A DNA stretch of 8,404 nt from Polaromonas sp. (lineage in GTDB: Bacteria > Pseudomonadota > Gammaproteobacteria > Burkholderiales > Burkholderiaceae_C): positions 1 through 8,404 of the forward strand of contig JACMQR010000239.1 in the NCBI GenBank assembly GCA_014376885.1, in the 5' to 3' direction. The notes under the pieces are model-generated. The model did not search any database and was not told the DNA's origin. It saw nothing but the letters and a program-made list of their open reading frames with translations. Shown here piece after piece: positions 6,805-8,404 of the stretch. Both the position numbers and the translations under genes were made by a program. Each line of letters starts with the position of its first letter. Position 1 is the first letter of the stretch.

Positions 6805-6852
6805 GCCTTGATAAGCAGATATTTTTTTTATAGCATCAAAAGCTCTCAAGGC
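6805..6852. repeat. Palindromic AT-rich intergenic element, copy 2
   Basis: Nested inverted repeats surround a run of eight T. The outer arms are GCCTTGA (6805-6811) and TCAAGGC (6846-6852). The inner arms are TTGAT (6808-6812) and ATCAA (6835-6839), with ATA/TAT near the centre. It contains TAGCATCA (6831-6838), shared with the element near 2313-2320. It lies between the bidirectional terminator and the hemL stop codon, so it would be in the hemL 3' untranslated region. It may be a dispersed Comamonadaceae-type intergenic palindrome or part of a transcript-end structure. Confidence 0.35.
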
Positions 6853-6860
6853 GACACCCA

Positions 6861-8177
6861 TCAAGCCCGGGTTTGCGCCGGCAGCTGTGCAAAAAACTGC
6901 GCTGCTGCCGCCACCGTCGCGGCAATGTCGCCGGCGGTGTGGGCGGCGCTGACAAAACCGGCTTCATACAGCGCCGGGGCGTAGTACACGCCGCTGTCCA
7001 GCATGGCGTGGAAAAAGCGGTTGAACGCCGGGCTGTCGGTTTTCATGACCTGCGCATAGTTTTGCGGCAGCGCGTCCAGCAGGAAAAAGCCGAACATGCC
7101 GCCTTCGCTGTCGGCGCAAAACGGCACGCCGGCCTGGCTCGCCGCTTGCGTCAAGCCCGTGGCCAGGCTGCGGGTGCGCTCGGCCAGTGCCGCGTAAAAA
7201 CCCGGTTTCTGGATCTCCCGCAGCGTGGCCAGGCCGCAGGCGGTGGCTATTGGATTGCCCGACAGGGTGCCGGCCTGGTACACCCCGCCCAGCGGCGCCA
7301 GCTGCTCCATCACCGCGCGCGTGCCGCCAAAGGCGGCCATCGGCATGCCGCCGCCAATCACCTTGCCCAGCGCCGTCAGGTCCGGCTTGAAGCCGGGAAT
7401 GCTGAGCGCATAAATGCTTTGTGCGCCGCCCAGCGCCACCCGAAAGCCAGTCATCACCTCGTCGAACACCAGCAGCGCGCCATACTGCGTGCAAAGCTCG
7501 CGGCAGCGCTGGATGAAGGGCACGCTGGCGCGCACAAAGTTCATGTTGCCGCAGATCGGCTCGATCATCAGGCAGGCAATTTCCCGGCCATGCAGCGAAA
7601 AGGCTTCTTCCAGCTGGGCGAGGTGGTTGTACTCCAGCACCAAGGTGTGCTGCACCACCTCGGGCGGCACGCCGGCGCTGGTCGGGCTGCCGAAGGTCGC
7701 CAGGCCCGAGCCGGCCTTGACCAGCAGCGCATCCGAGTGGCCGTGGTAGCAGCCCTCGAACTTGATGATCTTGCTGCGCCCGGTGGCGCCGCGCGCCAGC
7801 CGGATGACACTCATCGTCGCCTCGGTGCCCGAGCTGACCAGCCGGACCATTTCGATGGATGGCACCAGCTTGACGATTTCCTCGGCCATCTCGACCTCGC
7901 GCTCGGTCGGCGCGCCGTAGGAAAAGCCATCGAGCATCGCTTTTTGCACCGCTTCCAGCACGGCCGGATGGCCATGGCCGAGGATCATCGGCCCCCAGGA
8001 GCCGATGTAGTCGATATAGCGCCGGCCGTCGGCGTCCCAGAAATACGCGCCCTGCGCGCGCTGCACAAAGCGCGGCGTGCCGCCCACGGCGCGAAAGGCG
8101 CGAACCGGCGAGTTGACGCCGCCGGGAATCAGTTTTTGGGCGCGTTCGAACAGAGCGGCGCTGCGGGAGCTTGTCAT
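6861..8177 (-). CDS. hemL: Glutamate-1-semialdehyde 2,1-aminomutase HemL
   Basis: PLP-dependent cytosolic enzyme that converts glutamate-1-semialdehyde to 5-aminolevulinate, the committed precursor of heme and other tetrapyrroles in the C5 pathway. From the chosen ATG the protein has 438 residues, close to the family norm (E. coli 426). Visible motifs are [13 protein letters not shown] (16-28), [15 protein letters not shown] (57-71), [15 protein letters not shown] (115-129, phosphate site), CYHGHSD (143-149), FDEVMTGFR (238-246, PLP-ring aspartate D239), [16 protein letters not shown] (270-285) with the Schiff-base lysine K272, and GTLSGNP (303-309). The start at 8177 begins [14 protein letters not shown], as expected. 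An in-frame ATG at 8237 would add 20 residues containing [10 protein letters not shown] and overlap the thiD-like gene. Neither start has a Shine-Dalgarno, so coupling to the upstream gene is likely. Confidence 0.98.
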   Translation of the reverse strand: MTSSRSAALFERAQKLIPGGVNSPVRAFRAVGGTPRFVQRAQGAYFWDADGRRYIDYIGSWGPMILGHGHPAVLEAVQKAMLDGFSYGAPTEREVEMAEEIVKLVPSIEMVRLVSSGTEATMSVIRLARGATGRSKIIKFEGCYHGHSDALLVKAGSGLATFGSPTSAGVPPEVVQHTLVLEYNHLAQLEEAFSLHGREIACLMIEPICGNMNFVRASVPFIQRCRELCTQYGALLVFDEVMTGFRVALGGAQSIYALSIPGFKPDLTALGKVIGGGMPMAAFGGTRAVMEQLAPLGGVYQAGTLSGNPIATACGLATLREIQKPGFYAALAERTRSLATGLTQAASQAGVPFCADSEGGMFGFFLLDALPQNYAQVMKTDSPAFNRFFHAMLDSGVYYAPALYEAGFVSAAHTAGDIAATVAAAAQFFAQLPAQTRA

Positions 8178-8186
8178 GGCCAGGTC

Positions 8187-8217
8187 GGGGTGAGCAGGGT
8201 GAGCGGGGTGAGCGGGG
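8187..8217. repeat. 9-bp tandem repeat, about 3.4 copies, at the thiD-hemL junction
   Basis: Units GGGGTGAGC (8187-8195), AGGGTGAGC (8196-8204) and GGGGTGAGC (8205-8213) are followed by a partial GGGG(T). One base differs between units. The array fills most of the 40 bases between the thiD-like stop codon (8220-8218) and the preferred hemL ATG (8177-8175). It encodes [10 protein letters not shown] if hemL starts at 8237. Because the unit is a multiple of three, copy-number change would keep that longer frame open. Confidence 0.9.
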
Positions 8218-8404
8218 TTAATGTTTGGTGGTTCCATTGGGGGAGGGGCTAAAGGGAAGAAGAGAGGTCAGGCCGGCATCGTCGGTACCGGAGGGGTCGA
8301 CATCGGCCGCATCATCGCCGGCCTCGTCATCGTCTTCAGACTGCGCCCAGAAAAGGCGGTCCGGCACGATGTGGCCCATGCCCGGCTGAAAGCCGGCATC
8401 CAGG
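8218..8404 (-). CDS. thiD: C-terminal end of a ThiD-like hydroxymethylpyrimidine/phosphomethylpyrimidine kinase (partial)
   Basis: The last 61 codons of a leftward gene enter from the right edge. The visible sequence starts [21 protein letters not shown] and continues into an acidic tail ([10 protein letters not shown], then D-rich) ending [10 protein letters not shown]. [13 protein letters not shown] is the closing segment I recall for ThiD proteins of Burkholderiales, where thiD commonly sits next to hemL. ThiD phosphorylates HMP and HMP-phosphate in thiamine synthesis. The kinase core is outside the window, so identity depends on about 20 residues plus gene context. Its stop lies 40 bases before the preferred hemL start, and the two genes are probably co-transcribed. 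The acidic tail looks disordered and poorly conserved. Confidence 0.7.
   Translation of the reverse strand, partial: LDAGFQPGMGHIVPDRLFWAQSEDDDEAGDDAADVDPSGTDDAGLTSLLPFSPSPNGTTKH

Noticed and set aside
6873..8252. Plus-strand open frame opposite hemL (459 codons)
   Set aside because: Antisense shadow of hemL, which has all expected motifs on the minus strand.
1..8404. CRISPR array, tRNA/rRNA, insertion sequence or phage genes
   Set aside because: I found no regularly spaced repeats, tRNA-like cloverleaf sequences, transposase-like frames or terminal inverted repeats with target duplications. The window is filled by housekeeping genes.

Overview
The window is a GC-rich stretch of ordinary bacterial chromosome. 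Gene content and protein sequences (a short 78-residue Fis, the dusB-fis-purH order, hemL beside a thiD-like gene, and a MOSC gene beside a UbiH-type monooxygenase) point to a betaproteobacterium of the order Burkholderiales, most likely family Comamonadaceae (Polaromonas/Rhodoferax-like). This placement is judged from remembered family sequences, not from a search. I see no phage, insertion sequence, CRISPR array, rRNA or tRNA.

Layout, left to right. Positions 1-58 hold the first codons of a leftward FAD-dependent monooxygenase. Diverging from it is a MOSC-domain protein (174-1100), then the YchF ATPase (1149-2240) with a plausible promoter over the MOSC stop codon. A 118-base gap with a palindromic intergenic repeat leads to an S4-domain protein of the RsuA/RluF pseudouridine-synthase fold (2359-3114) whose usual catalytic aspartate appears to be replaced. 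Its stop codon overlaps that of a convergent YqaA/DedA-type membrane protein (3111-3593, minus).

The central block is a rightward operon: dusB (3752-4825) overlapping fis (4822-5058) by four bases, then purH (5117-6715). It couples tRNA dihydrouridine synthesis, the Fis nucleoid protein and the last two steps of IMP synthesis. In front of it is a TACAAT -10 box inside the loop of a perfect 12-bp inverted repeat, with a near-consensus Fis site just upstream of the -10. This suggests Fis autoregulation. A strong bidirectional terminator (6748-6775) separates purH from the convergent hemL.

The right end is leftward: the tail of a thiD-like kinase (8404-8218), then hemL (8177-6861), the PLP enzyme that makes 5-aminolevulinate for tetrapyrroles. 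A 9-bp tandem repeat fills the gap between them and makes the hemL start ambiguous.

I found no convincing new system. The points most worth a second look are the altered active site of the S4 protein, the inverted repeat plus Fis-like site before dusB, and the repeat at the thiD-hemL junction.
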